DNA of 64,000 nt from JAKPQE01 sp041397845 (GCA_041397845.1 JAWKVW010000008.1:62001-126000), one strand, 5' to 3'. Shown: positions 47,407-56,379, numbered from the stretch's first letter. The notes: generated by a model not told the origin, from the sequence alone. Numbers and translations: made by a program.

Positions 47407-48360
47407 TCAGAGCGTCCGGCCGATGGCGAGGAACTTTTCCCGCCGCAGCCGGCGGATTTCCGTCGCCGACTTGCCGGAAAGTTCCTCGAGCGACGTCTCC
47501 AGCGCGTCGCCAACCTTGGTCATCGCCTCGGCCGGCGACCGGTGCGCGCCGCCGAGCGGCTCGTTGACGATGCGGTCGATGACGCCGAATTTCTGCAGGT
47601 CCTGCGCCGTGATCTTCATGTTGGTCGCCGCGTCCACGGCCCGGGTCGAATCGCGCCACAGGATCGAGGCCGCGCCTTCCGGCGAGATGACGCTGTAGAT
47701 CGCGTGCTCGAGCATCAGCACATGGTTCGCCGTCGCGATCGCGATGGCGCCGCCGGACCCGCCCTCGCCGATGATCACCGCGACATTCGGCACGCCGAGC
47801 GACAGGCAGCGGTCGGTCGACCGCGCGATCGCCTCGGCCTGGCCGCGCTCCTCCGCGCCGATGCCCGGATAGGCGCCGGCCGTGTCGACGAACGTCACCA
47901 GCGGCAGGTTGAAGCGTTCGGCGAGCGTCATCACCCGCACCGCCTTGCGATAGCCCTCGGGCCGCGCCATGCCGAAATTGTGCTTCAGCCGGCTCTGCGT
48001 GTCCGAGCCCTTCTCGTTGCCGATGACCGCGATCGCCCGGCCGCGGAACCGGCCGAGACCGGCGACGATCGCCGCGTCCTCGGCATAGCCCCGGTCGCCG
48101 GCAAGCGGCGTGAAATCCTCGACGAGCGCGCCGACATAGTCGAGCGCATGCGGTCGGTCGGGATGCCGCGCGATCTGCGTGCGCTGCCAGGGGGTCAGCT
48201 TGGAATAGATGTCGGCGAGGGCCTGTCCGGCCTTGGCCTCGAGCTTGGCGATTTCCTCGCCAATGGCCACCGCGTCGCCTTCCTTGGAAAGCGCGCGCAA
48301 TTCCTGCACCTTGCCTTCCAGATCGGCGACGGGACGTTCGAATTCGAGATAGCTGCGCAT
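47407..48360 (-). CDS. accA: Acetyl-CoA carboxylase carboxyltransferase subunit alpha
   Basis: 317 residues, normal for AccA. N-terminal LEFERPVADLEGKVQEL, then the crotonase-like core with GRFRGRAIAVIGNEKG, FNLPLVTFVDTAGAYPG and GEGGSGGAIAIA. With AccD it transfers the carboxyl group from biotin to acetyl-CoA for fatty-acid synthesis. The start at 48360 is the conserved one; the upstream frame is non-coding. It stands alone, divergent from meaB. Confidence 0.97.
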   Translation of the reverse strand: MRSYLEFERPVADLEGKVQELRALSKEGDAVAIGEEIAKLEAKAGQALADIYSKLTPWQRTQIARHPDRPHALDYVGALVEDFTPLAGDRGYAEDAAIVAGLGRFRGRAIAVIGNEKGSDTQSRLKHNFGMARPEGYRKAVRVMTLAERFNLPLVTFVDTAGAYPGIGAEERGQAEAIARSTDRCLSLGVPNVAVIIGEGGSGGAIAIATANHVLMLEHAIYSVISPEGAASILWRDSTRAVDAATNMKITAQDLQKFGVIDRIVNEPLGGAHRSPAEAMTKVGDALETSLEELSGKSATEIRRLRREKFLAIGRTL

Positions 48361-48596
48361 CCGGACCTGTCGGTTCCCGACAACAAAGAGACGGCGCGGC
48401 AACCGCCGCCGGTGCCGCACAATTGAGGTCGCGGCACCTTTGCCTGTCCCCGAAGCGCTGTCAAGCATCGCCCGAAGACGCGGGGCGCCCGGCGGCAGCC
48501 AGCGCCAGCCGCCCGCCAATTCCGAAAACGGGCCGCCCGCCGGGGGAGACGAGCGTCGAGGATGACGACGGCCGCCCTTTCCGATAATCAGGCCCT

Positions 48597-49616
48597 ATGA
48601 CGAAAGAAGTGACTGGGACCGCACCGCGATTGCCGACGACGACGCCCGATGTCGCCGCCATGGCCGAGCGCCTCGTTGCCGGCGAGCGGGCGGCGCTCGC
48701 CCGCGCCATCACGCTGGTGGAATCGAAGAAGGCCGAGCACCGCGCCTTCGCCCGTCAGCTCCTGCAGGAGATCCTGCCGGCGACCGGCAGGGCCCACCGC
48801 GTCGGCATCACCGGCGTGCCCGGCGTCGGCAAGTCGACGACCATCGACACGCTCGGCTCCAATCTGACCGCCGCCGGCCATCGCGTCGCCGTGCTGGCGG
48901 TCGATCCCTCCTCGCGGCGCACCGGCGGCTCGATCCTCGGCGACAAGACCCGCATGGTCCGTCTTGCCACCGACCCGAACGCCTTCATCCGCCCCTCGCC
49001 CTCGTCCGGCACGCTCGGCGGCGTCGCCGCCCGCACCCGCGAGACGATGCTGCTTTGCGAGGCGGCCGGCTTCGACATCGTTCTCGTCGAGACCGTCGGC
49101 ATCGGCCAGTCCGAGACCACCGTCGCCGACATGGTCGACTTTTTCCTCGTCCTCATGCTGCCCGGCGCCGGCGACGAGCTGCAGGGCATCAAGAAGGGCG
49201 TGCTCGAGATCGCCGACATGATCGCCGTCAACAAGGCCGATGGCGACGGCGCCATCCGGGCCGGCCAGGCCGCGTCCGAGTATCGCGCCGCCCTCAACAT
49301 CATGACGCCCACCTCGCCGACCTGGTCGCCGCCGGTGGTGCTCGTCTCCGGCCTTGCCAATCAGGGCCTCGACAAGATGTGGGCCGAGGTCGAACTGCAC
49401 CGCGAAAGGATGACCGGGACCGGGGAATTCGCCGAAAAGCGCCGCCTCCAGCAGGTCAAATGGATGTGGGACATGCTCGAGGACCGGCTGATGGCGACCC
49501 TCCATTCCAACCGGAACATCGCCGAGCGGCTGCGCACGCTCGAGGCCGGCGTGCGCGACGGCGTCGTCGCTCCCTCCCTTGCCGTCGAGGAGATTGCCGC
49601 CCTTATCGGCATATGA
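48597..49616 (+). CDS. meaB: Methylmalonyl-CoA mutase-associated GTPase MeaB
   Basis: 339-residue G3E P-loop GTPase: Walker A GVPGVGKS (73-80), DPSSRRTGGSILGDKTRM switch, VETVGIGQSE and NKAD. MeaB protects methylmalonyl-CoA mutase and gates cofactor B12 loading. It is needed for propionate and ethylmalonyl-CoA pathway flux, which fits the mesaconyl-CoA hydratase at 31 kb. No mutase subunit is adjacent. The ribosome-binding site is weak. The next gene follows in the same direction after 81 bases. Confidence 0.95.
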   Translation: MTKEVTGTAPRLPTTTPDVAAMAERLVAGERAALARAITLVESKKAEHRAFARQLLQEILPATGRAHRVGITGVPGVGKSTTIDTLGSNLTAAGHRVAVLAVDPSSRRTGGSILGDKTRMVRLATDPNAFIRPSPSSGTLGGVAARTRETMLLCEAAGFDIVLVETVGIGQSETTVADMVDFFLVLMLPGAGDELQGIKKGVLEIADMIAVNKADGDGAIRAGQAASEYRAALNIMTPTSPTWSPPVVLVSGLANQGLDKMWAEVELHRERMTGTGEFAEKRRLQQVKWMWDMLEDRLMATLHSNRNIAERLRTLEAGVRDGVVAPSLAVEEIAALIGI

Positions 49617-49697
49617 GCTTTGCGCGGAGCGCCGGTCGGGTTACAAATTTCGGCGGGAAAGCTCGTATCCGGCAATTTCATCGGGAACGGCATCAAG

Positions 49698-51272
49698 GTG
49701 GAACTGTTTCTTTATGTCGCGGCGGCCATCGCCGCCCTCGCCGCTGGCGGTTTCGGTTTTATGCTTTGGCAGGATGGTGACCCGCTCGCCCGCCTGCTGG
49801 CCGTCGAGATCTGGGCCTCGGGGCTGATCGGCGCGATCCTGATGATCGGCATCGCCCGCGCCGTCACGCTGCTTGGCAGCATCAACCGGGGCATCGCGAC
49901 GCTTGTCGGCGAGCGCCCGCACGATGGCCTGCCGCGCCCGGCGCCCGCCGGCAAGCCTGAACGGCCGACCCTCGCCCTTGGCAGGAAGTCCGATCCCGCT
50001 TTTACGCCCGCCAATGCCGACATTCCTGAAATTGCCGCCGCCGGCACGGCCGCAATTGCCGCAGCGATCGTCGTCGACGAAATCGAGCCGGCAGCCGACG
50101 AAGCGAAAGCCGGTGTTGAGGCCGAGGCCGACGCAGAGGCCGGGGCTGGGGCAGGGGTCGAACCGGAACTGGAACCGGCACTTGAAGTGAAAGCGCCCGT
50201 TCTGTCGGCGACGGTGCCCGAGCCGGTCGTTCCGCCAATGCTCGAGCTGCCGGAAATCCCCGCCGCGCCCGTTGAGCCGGCAACGCCGGACTTTGCCGAC
50301 GACGAGGACGAGAGCGGCACATCAGAGGTCGACGAGGCGCTGCACGATGCCCTCGCCGCCGCGATTGCCCGCGACCGCGTCGCCGCGCCTGAAGAGCCGG
50401 ACATCGGGCCCGAAGATTCGGCGGAGCCGTCCGCGGACGAAACCGACGAAGCCGGGGCAGCGGCGGCGGCTCCCGAGCCGGCAGCGACCGGCGAGGACGG
50501 CCGCGATCGCCTCGCCGAGCTCATCGCCCAGCTTGCCGGCGAACGCGAATCCGACCGGATCGGCGAGTTGCACATTCCCGACGAGGCGGCAAGGGCCACG
50601 CCCGCCGCCACGCCGGAAAGCGCACTGAAGTCTGGGCCAGAGGCCGAGCCTGCGGCCGCACCCGAGGCTCCGCCAGAGCCGGCCTCGATGGCAAAGGCAA
50701 CGACGCCGCCACCCGTGCCCCCGATTCTGTCCCCGGTCGCAACCGAGACCGCACCGCCCGTCGTGCCGCCGCAGCCGGAAAAGGCCGGAGAGGAAGCAAG
50801 ACCGGCAAAGGAAAAGTCCGGTTTCCGCATGCCGGACTGGCTGACCGTCGGCCGCCGCGACGATCCGGCAAAAGCCGCCGCCAGCGAGCCCGCCGCGGAC
50901 AAGTCCGGGACCGGCAAGTCCCCGCCGGAAGCGCCGGCGGATCCCGCCGAACAGCCATCCGACACGGCCCCGCCGCCTGAGACGGATACGAAGACGGGAA
51001 CGAAAGCGAAGACGGACGCAGGCGTGGACCGCTCCCCGAAAGACGCGGACGCCGGACAGGACGAGACCGACGAGCCGATCGCCGAAACACCGGCAGAATC
51101 CGCCGCGCCCCTTGCCGAGCCGGTCAGCCCGGACCGGAAGCTGGTCAAGCGCGGCCTGTGGCGCGGCCGCGATATCCGCGTCTATGACGACGGCACGGTC
51201 GCGCTGATGACCGAGGACGGCTGGCGCACCTTCTCCTCGATCCGCGCCATGCACCACGAGATCGGCAGGTAG
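49698..51272 (+). CDS. Membrane-anchored Pro/Ala/Glu-rich protein with a conserved-looking C-terminal segment
   Basis: About 524 residues. Two membrane helices at roughly 3-24 and 35-57, then more than 400 residues of Pro, Ala, Glu and Asp-rich low-complexity sequence, and a compact C-terminal segment (KLVKRGLWRGRDIRVYDDG, TEDGWRTFSSIRAMHHEIG) that looks folded. The topology suggests a tether or spacer that places the C-terminal unit away from the membrane. The GTG at 49698 is my preferred start; a TTG at 49620 is in frame. The plus-strand frame is favoured over the antisense frames because of this C-terminal segment. Function unknown. Confidence 0.7.
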   Translation: MELFLYVAAAIAALAAGGFGFMLWQDGDPLARLLAVEIWASGLIGAILMIGIARAVTLLGSINRGIATLVGERPHDGLPRPAPAGKPERPTLALGRKSDPAFTPANADIPEIAAAGTAAIAAAIVVDEIEPAADEAKAGVEAEADAEAGAGAGVEPELEPALEVKAPVLSATVPEPVVPPMLELPEIPAAPVEPATPDFADDEDESGTSEVDEALHDALAAAIARDRVAAPEEPDIGPEDSAEPSADETDEAGAAAAAPEPAATGEDGRDRLAELIAQLAGERESDRIGELHIPDEAARATPAATPESALKSGPEAEPAAAPEAPPEPASMAKATTPPPVPPILSPVATETAPPVVPPQPEKAGEEARPAKEKSGFRMPDWLTVGRRDDPAKAAASEPAADKSGTGKSPPEAPADPAEQPSDTAPPPETDTKTGTKAKTDAGVDRSPKDADAGQDETDEPIAETPAESAAPLAEPVSPDRKLVKRGLWRGRDIRVYDDGTVALMTEDGWRTFSSIRAMHHEIGR

Positions 51273-51281
51273 GCTCCAGCG

Positions 51282-51893
51282 ATGGCCGGCATTCTCCTGA
51301 CCGGCTTTTCCGCATTCCCCGGCGCCCCGGTCAATCCGACCGGCACGCTCGTGGAAGGTCTTGCCGGCATCGCGGCCCGCCGCGGTCTCGATGTCGCAAC
51401 GGCGATCCTGCCGACCGAATATGCCGCCGTCGACGCGTGCCTGCCGCATCTCCTCGCCGAGCCGAAGGTGATCCTGCATTTCGGTCTGGCGCGGAAGGCC
51501 CGCGCCATGCGGCTCGAGCGCCGCGCCACCAACCATCTCGCCACCTGGCGGCCCGATGCCGCTGGCCGGACGCCACCCGGACCGGCCATCGAGCCACGGG
51601 GGCCACAGGCCCGGCCGGCCACCCTGCCGGTCGCGCCGGCGCTTGCCCGGCTGCGCCAACGCGGCCTTGACGCCACAGCCTCCATCGATGCCGGCGACTA
51701 TCTCTGCAACTACCTGCTCTATCGCTCCCTCGCCCTGACGCGCGAACAAGGGCGCATTGTCGGCTTCGTCCACATCCCGCTGCCGGCGGAGCTTCGCGCG
51801 TCGAGGCGCGGCAATGCCCCGGCCATGGCCACGATGATCAGCGCCGCCGCTGTCGTCCTCGACGTTGCCCTTGCGGCGGCAAAGGCCGCCTAG
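51282..51893 (+). CDS. pcp: Pyroglutamyl-peptidase I-like (C15 family)
   Basis: 203 residues. The catalytic triad is recognisable: Glu79 (RLERRATN), Cys142 (AGDYLCNYLLY) and His164 (VGFVHIPLP). The enzyme removes N-terminal pyroglutamate from peptides. It lacks the usual GxxGGR context before the Glu (here LARKARAMRLE), so it belongs to a divergent branch. It starts nine bases after the Pro/Ala-rich gene, so the two are probably co-transcribed. Confidence 0.88.
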   Translation: MAGILLTGFSAFPGAPVNPTGTLVEGLAGIAARRGLDVATAILPTEYAAVDACLPHLLAEPKVILHFGLARKARAMRLERRATNHLATWRPDAAGRTPPGPAIEPRGPQARPATLPVAPALARLRQRGLDATASIDAGDYLCNYLLYRSLALTREQGRIVGFVHIPLPAELRASRRGNAPAMATMISAAAVVLDVALAAAKAA

Positions 51894-51968
51894 GCAAGGC
51901 GCCCTGTCCCGTTTCGAAACGGAATCCTCTGGCATGGCCATTGCGGAAGGATGGCACGGAGGTGTGCC

Positions 51969-53318
51969 ATGTCCCTTTCCCGTCGATCCTTCCTTGCTGC
52001 CGGTTCTGTCGCCGGCCTTGCCGCTGCGACCGGCACCGCTGAAGCCGCCGGCTTCCTGTCCGAGCTGCGCGGCGGCACCGACGCCAACGCTTTCGGCGTC
52101 CGCCCGGAAGCCCCCGACGACCAGAGCCGCCGCCTTCAGGCCGCGATTGACGGCGCCGCCTCGGCCGGCAAGCCGCTGCGCCTGCCGCCGGGCCGCTATG
52201 TCGTCTCGAACCTCCGTCTGCCCGCCGGCGCCCGCCTCGTCGGCGTTCCCGGCGCGACCGTGCTTGCCTATGGCGGCGGCGGCCATTTTCTCTTTGCCGA
52301 AAAGGCCGACGGCATCGCCCTCAGCGGTCTCGTCCTCGACGGCCTCAACGCCGACCTTGGCGACTACGCCCCCGCGCTCGTGCACATCGCCATGAGCCGC
52401 GGCCTCGTCATCGAGGATTGCGAGATCACCGGTTCGCGCGCCAGCGCCATCGTCCTCGACCGCGTTGCCGGCCGCATTGCCCGAAACACCATCACCGGCA
52501 CCTTCGAGACCGCGATCCAGGCGAATGAGTCGGCCGGCCTCGAGATCGCCGGCAACACCATTTCGACGACCGCCGGCAACGCCATCCGCGTCTGGCGCTG
52601 GACCAACGCCGCCGACGGCACCGTCGTCTCCGGCAACCGCATCGAGAATGTCGCCCGGGACACCGATGGCGGCGGCGACCGCGGCAACGGCATCGACGTC
52701 TTCCGCGCCGGCAATGTCATGATCACCGGCAACCGCATCGCCGACTGTTCCGCCGCCGGCATCCGCGTGCGCGCCGCAAGCGACGTCCAGATCACCGGCA
52801 ACGGCATCGCCCGCGTGTCCGGCACCGGCATTGCCCTGTCGCGCGATGCCGACGGCGCGGTCCTTTCCGGCAACGTCGTCGACACCGCCGCAACCGGCAT
52901 TGCCCTTGGTACCGCCGGCGAGGGGTCGCGCATGACCGTCTGCACCGGCAATCTCGTGCGCAACATCGCGGCGAGTTCCGCCGAGGCCGACGACGGCATC
53001 GGCATCGCCGCCACCTCGGATGCCGCCATCACCGGCAATGTCGTCGAGAAGGCCGAGCGCATCGGCATTCGCCTCGGCTTCGGCCCCGGCCTTCGCGATA
53101 TCGTCGCGACCGGCAACGTCGTCCGCGACGCTGCCATTGGTATCGCCGTGTCCGTGACCACCGGCTCCGGCGAAGCGGCGATCAGCGCCAACGTCATCTC
53201 CGGCGCGAGCCGTGGCGCCATCCTCGGCATGGAGCGTCATGTCGTGAAGACCGGCGATCTCGCCGACGGCGGCCGCGTGCCGCCGAACCTTGCCGTCGCC
53301 AGCAATCGCGTGAGCTGA
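51969..53318 (+). CDS. TAT-exported right-handed beta-helix repeat protein (TIGR03808-like)
   Basis: 449 residues. The signal has the twin-arginine motif SRRSFLAAGSVAG, followed by AEA. The rest is a run of short parallel beta-helix repeats of the form ITGN-x-I, VSGNRI, IAGNTI, VLSGNVV, typical of pectin-lyase-like folds and of the TIGR03808 family, which is found mainly in alphaproteobacteria. No catalytic residues could be assigned. The start follows GGAGG. It lies 75 bases after the peptidase gene. Function unknown. Confidence 0.88.
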   Translation: MSLSRRSFLAAGSVAGLAAATGTAEAAGFLSELRGGTDANAFGVRPEAPDDQSRRLQAAIDGAASAGKPLRLPPGRYVVSNLRLPAGARLVGVPGATVLAYGGGGHFLFAEKADGIALSGLVLDGLNADLGDYAPALVHIAMSRGLVIEDCEITGSRASAIVLDRVAGRIARNTITGTFETAIQANESAGLEIAGNTISTTAGNAIRVWRWTNAADGTVVSGNRIENVARDTDGGGDRGNGIDVFRAGNVMITGNRIADCSAAGIRVRAASDVQITGNGIARVSGTGIALSRDADGAVLSGNVVDTAATGIALGTAGEGSRMTVCTGNLVRNIAASSAEADDGIGIAATSDAAITGNVVEKAERIGIRLGFGPGLRDIVATGNVVRDAAIGIAVSVTTGSGEAAISANVISGASRGAILGMERHVVKTGDLADGGRVPPNLAVASNRVS

Positions 53319-53413
53319 ACCGGTTATCGCCACCCCGACGATCGGAAAGGTGGGCATGTCGAACCCGGATGCACTATAACCGGACGAGACCCTTTCGATC
53401 CGGGACGTGCATC

Positions 53414-54751
53414 ATGGCCGAGACCTTTGACCTTCTCCTGAAGAACGGCACCGTCGTCAACGAGGACGGCGCCGCCATCCGCGATGTCGGCGTCAGAAAC
53501 GGCCGCATCTGCTGCATCGGCACCTTCGATTCGGCCGCCGCCGGCGAGGTCGTCGACTGTACCGGCCTGCATGTCCTGCCCGGTGTCATCGACAGCCAGG
53601 TCCATTTCCGCGAGCCCGGCAACGAGCACAAGGAAGACCTCGAGACCGGCTCTCGCGCCGCCGTCATGGGCGGCGTCACCGCCGTCTTCGAAATGCCCAA
53701 CACCAGCCCGCAGACGACGACCGGCGTTGCCCTTGCCGACAAGGTGGCGCGCGGCCGCGATCGCATGCACTGCGATTTCGCCTTCTGGGTCGGCGCCAGC
53801 CATGACAACATCGGCGACCTTGCCGAGCTCGAGCGCCTCGAGGGCGCCGCCGGCATCAAGGTCTTCATGGGGTCGTCGACCGGCACGCTCCTCGTCGAGG
53901 ACGACGAGGGCATCGCCGCCATCCTTGCCGCGATCAACCGCCGCGCCGCCTTCCACTCCGAGGACGAATACCGCCTGAACGCCCGCCTCGACGAGCGCGT
54001 TCACGGCGACCCCTCGAGCCATCCGGTCTGGCGCGACGAGGAAACCGCTCTCTCCTCGACGAAGCGCCTGGTCGGCCTCGCCCGCGCCGCCGGCAAGCGC
54101 ATCCATGTCCTGCATGTGACGACCGCCGAGGAGATCGCCTTCCTGGCCAACCACAAGGACGTCGCCTCGGTCGAGGTGACGCCCAACCACCTGACCCTTT
54201 CGGCCGACGACTACAAGCGGCTCGGCACCTACATGCAGATGAACCCGCCGGTCCGCGATGCCCGGCACCGCGATGCCCTCTGGCGGGCGATCGGCCAGGG
54301 CCTTGTCGACGTCATCGGCTCCGACCATGCCCCGCACACCCGCGAGGAAAAGGACCGCGCCTACCCGGCCTCTCCCTCGGGCATGCCGGGCGTGCAGACG
54401 CTCGTGCCATTGCTGCTCGACCGCGTGGTGCGCGGCGACCTGAAACTGTCGCGCTTCGTCGATCTGACCAGCGCCGGCCCGGCCCGCCTCTTCGGCATTT
54501 CCGGCAAGGGCCGCCTTGCCGTCGGCTATGACGCTGATTTCACGGTCGTCGACCTCGGCCGCACGGTCACCATCCGCAACGAGTGGATCGCCTCGCGCTG
54601 CGGCTGGACGCCGTTCGATGGCATGTCGGTCACCGGCTGGCCGGTGGGCACCATCGTGCGCGGCCGCCGCGTCATGTGGGAGGGCGAACTCGTCGGCCCC
54701 TCGGCCGGCCGGCCGATCCGCTTCCTCGAGGCATTGCCGCAGGACATGTGA
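53414..54751 (+). CDS. pyrC: Dihydroorotase (class I)
   Basis: 445 residues of the amidohydrolase fold. Metal ligands are in VIDSQVHFREPG, the bridging lysine in GIKVFMGSSTG, and further ligands in HSEDE, HVLHVTT and GSDHAPHT. Class I dihydroorotases cyclise carbamoyl-aspartate in pyrimidine synthesis; allantoinase and hydantoinase are close relatives, so the assignment is by overall pattern. The start gives the family N-terminus (MAETFDLLLKNGTVVNEDG). It is convergent with the MarR gene. Confidence 0.8.
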   Translation: MAETFDLLLKNGTVVNEDGAAIRDVGVRNGRICCIGTFDSAAAGEVVDCTGLHVLPGVIDSQVHFREPGNEHKEDLETGSRAAVMGGVTAVFEMPNTSPQTTTGVALADKVARGRDRMHCDFAFWVGASHDNIGDLAELERLEGAAGIKVFMGSSTGTLLVEDDEGIAAILAAINRRAAFHSEDEYRLNARLDERVHGDPSSHPVWRDEETALSSTKRLVGLARAAGKRIHVLHVTTAEEIAFLANHKDVASVEVTPNHLTLSADDYKRLGTYMQMNPPVRDARHRDALWRAIGQGLVDVIGSDHAPHTREEKDRAYPASPSGMPGVQTLVPLLLDRVVRGDLKLSRFVDLTSAGPARLFGISGKGRLAVGYDADFTVVDLGRTVTIRNEWIASRCGWTPFDGMSVTGWPVGTIVRGRRVMWEGELVGPSAGRPIRFLEALPQDM

Positions 54752-54763
54752 CGCAACTCCGCG

Positions 54764-55249
54764 TCAGCCGTCCTTGCCGACATCCGCCTGGAGTTCGGCG
54801 AGGCGATCGGCCAGTCGTGCCATCAGCGCCCCCGCCGCCGCGACATCGCCGGCATCGATATCCCGCGCCAGCGCCCGCACATAGACCGCGCGCGCCTCGA
54901 GCCCTTCGGCCGCGACCCGCTCGCCCTTCTCCGTCAGCGCCACGAGCTTTGCCCGCTTGTGATGCGGATTGTCGGCAAACGCCACGAACCCGTCGGCGGC
55001 AAGCTCGTTGACGAGCCGCAGCACCCCCTGCCGGGCCTGATCGGTCTCGCGCGCCAGATGCGCCACCGGCATCGACCCCTTGACCGCCAGCACTGCCAGC
55101 AGCCGCCAGCGCGCATCCGTCAGCCCCGACCGCGCCGCATCCCTGTCGCCAATTGCCTCCAGCAGGGAGGCCAGCCGAAGGGTCGCGCGGAAGAGCCCGC
55201 CGAGATGCTCCAACTCATTGAAATCGCTGGGGATAGGGAACCTTACCAT
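54764..55249 (-). CDS. MarR family transcriptional regulator
   Basis: 161 residues: dimerisation helices at both ends and a winged helix with recognition helix ARQGVLRLVNELAADGF and wing HHKRAKLVALTEKGERV. The ATG lacks a ribosome-binding site and a plausible -10-like box ends about seven bases before it, so the mRNA may be leaderless. It is divergent from the Spy-like gene, with a perfect 15-base palindrome between them, a usual arrangement for a MarR repressor and its target. Confidence 0.9.
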   Translation of the reverse strand: MVRFPIPSDFNELEHLGGLFRATLRLASLLEAIGDRDAARSGLTDARWRLLAVLAVKGSMPVAHLARETDQARQGVLRLVNELAADGFVAFADNPHHKRAKLVALTEKGERVAAEGLEARAVYVRALARDIDAGDVAAAGALMARLADRLAELQADVGKDG

Positions 55250-55268
55250 AAGTTAATTTGATGTCATG

Positions 55269-55296
55269 TTGAAACCGTGTTGTCAATTCTTATCTC
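55269..55296 (+). promoter_or_regulatory. Candidate promoter of the Spy-like gene
   Basis: TTGAAA (55269-55274), 16 bases, TATCTC (55291-55296). The -10 box overlaps the palindromic operator candidate, so a bound repressor would block it. Confidence 0.4.
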
Positions 55297-55308
55297 GACA
55301 GTGTCGAG
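55294..55308. promoter_or_regulatory. Palindromic operator candidate for the MarR regulator
   Basis: CTCGACAGTGTCGAG: perfect seven-base arms around one central base, in the divergent promoter region between marR and the Spy-like gene, 45 bases from the marR start. Confidence 0.6.
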
Positions 55309-55428
55309 GGCACCGAACACCGAGACCGGACCGGTCGACCCGGGAACAGGGAACATGGACCGCGTCCCCGCGTTGCACCGCAATTCCCCCCTTGCCGGTG
55401 GCAACGCCAGATCAATAAGGAGATCGAC

Positions 55429-56379
55429 ATGAACCGCAAAATTGGATGGATCGTCGGCGGCACCGCTGCCGTTGCACTGAGCGTCGCTGCCGTGACGGCC
55501 ATGGCCCAGGGTTGGGGCAACGGCCCCGGCTGGGGGCCGCAGGGTGGCTGGAACCAGCAGCAGGGCGGCAACTGGGGTCCGCAGGGTCCCGGCTGGGGCC
55601 CGCAGGGCGGCTGGGGTCAGCCTGGCCCGGGCTGGGGCCAGCAGGGCATGAACCGGCCGATGATGGGCATGGGTGGCCAGGGCTTCGGCCCCGGCATGCA
55701 GAATGGCGGCCAGGGCTTCGGCCCCGGCATGATGCAGGGCGGTCCCGGCATGATGCAGGGTGGCCCGGGCATGATGGGCGGCCCCGGCATGATGGGTGGA
55801 AAGGCCGGTGGCGGCATGTTCGCCGGCAAGCTCGCCCGCTTCTGCAACACCGATGAAGGCATGATCACCGGCCGCATGCTCGACCGCATGGAAGGCCGCC
55901 TGCAGGTCACCACCGAGCAGACGACCGCCTGGAACGCCCTGAAGGACGCCGTCAAGGCCGGCGAAGGCAAGCTGCGCACCGCCTGTGACGGCGCCGGCAA
56001 TGCCGCGACCGCGCCGGAGCGCCTTGCCGCGCTCGAGACGACCCTCGGCGCCGCCTCCGAAGCGCTGAAGGAAGTGCGGCCGGCCGCCGAAGCGTTCTAT
56101 GCGACGCTCAGCGACGACCAGAAGCAGCTCGTCGACCAGATGGGTCAGGGTCGCCACGGCGGCTGGAAGAGCCACGGCATGAAGCACCGCCAGATGGGCT
56201 GGGGCGGCCAGGGCTTCGGTCCCGGCATGCAGCAGGGCCAGGGCATGCAGCCCGGCCAGTGGGGCGGCCGCGAGAATTGCCCGATGGGCGGCAAGGGCCC
56301 GTGGTGGAACGGCAACCAGCCGGCAGCCCCGGGCGCCGACGCCCCGGCCGGCGGCGAGCCCGCGCCGCAGGCCAACTGA
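55429..56379 (+). CDS. Spy/CpxP-like periplasmic protein with a Gly/Met/Gln/Trp-rich region
   Basis: 316 residues. The signal peptide (1-26) ends AVTAMA. Residues 27-130 are low complexity, dominated by Gly, Pro, Gln, Met and Trp, with repeats such as GPGMMQG and GQGFGPGM. A Spy/CpxP-like helical domain (about 130-245) has two LTxxQ-like signatures (VTTEQTTAWN, LSDDQKQLVDQ). The Met/Gly/Gln composition returns at the C-terminus. Spy-type proteins act as periplasmic chaperones or metal-linked stress proteins. The ATG follows AAGGAG. Confidence 0.85.
   Translation: MNRKIGWIVGGTAAVALSVAAVTAMAQGWGNGPGWGPQGGWNQQQGGNWGPQGPGWGPQGGWGQPGPGWGQQGMNRPMMGMGGQGFGPGMQNGGQGFGPGMMQGGPGMMQGGPGMMGGPGMMGGKAGGGMFAGKLARFCNTDEGMITGRMLDRMEGRLQVTTEQTTAWNALKDAVKAGEGKLRTACDGAGNAATAPERLAALETTLGAASEALKEVRPAAEAFYATLSDDQKQLVDQMGQGRHGGWKSHGMKHRQMGWGGQGFGPGMQQGQGMQPGQWGGRENCPMGGKGPWWNGNQPAAPGADAPAGGEPAPQAN

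Noticed and set aside
49712..51148. Ser/Gly-rich minus-strand frame opposite the Pro/Ala-rich protein
   Set aside because: Considered as an alternative because both frames are low complexity, but the plus frame has membrane helices and a folded-looking C-terminus.
50322..53357. 1011-codon minus-strand open frame opposite the Pro/Ala-rich gene, pcp and the TAT protein
   Set aside because: Low-complexity Gly/Asp/Ala antisense of three genes, each with better motifs in the plus frame.
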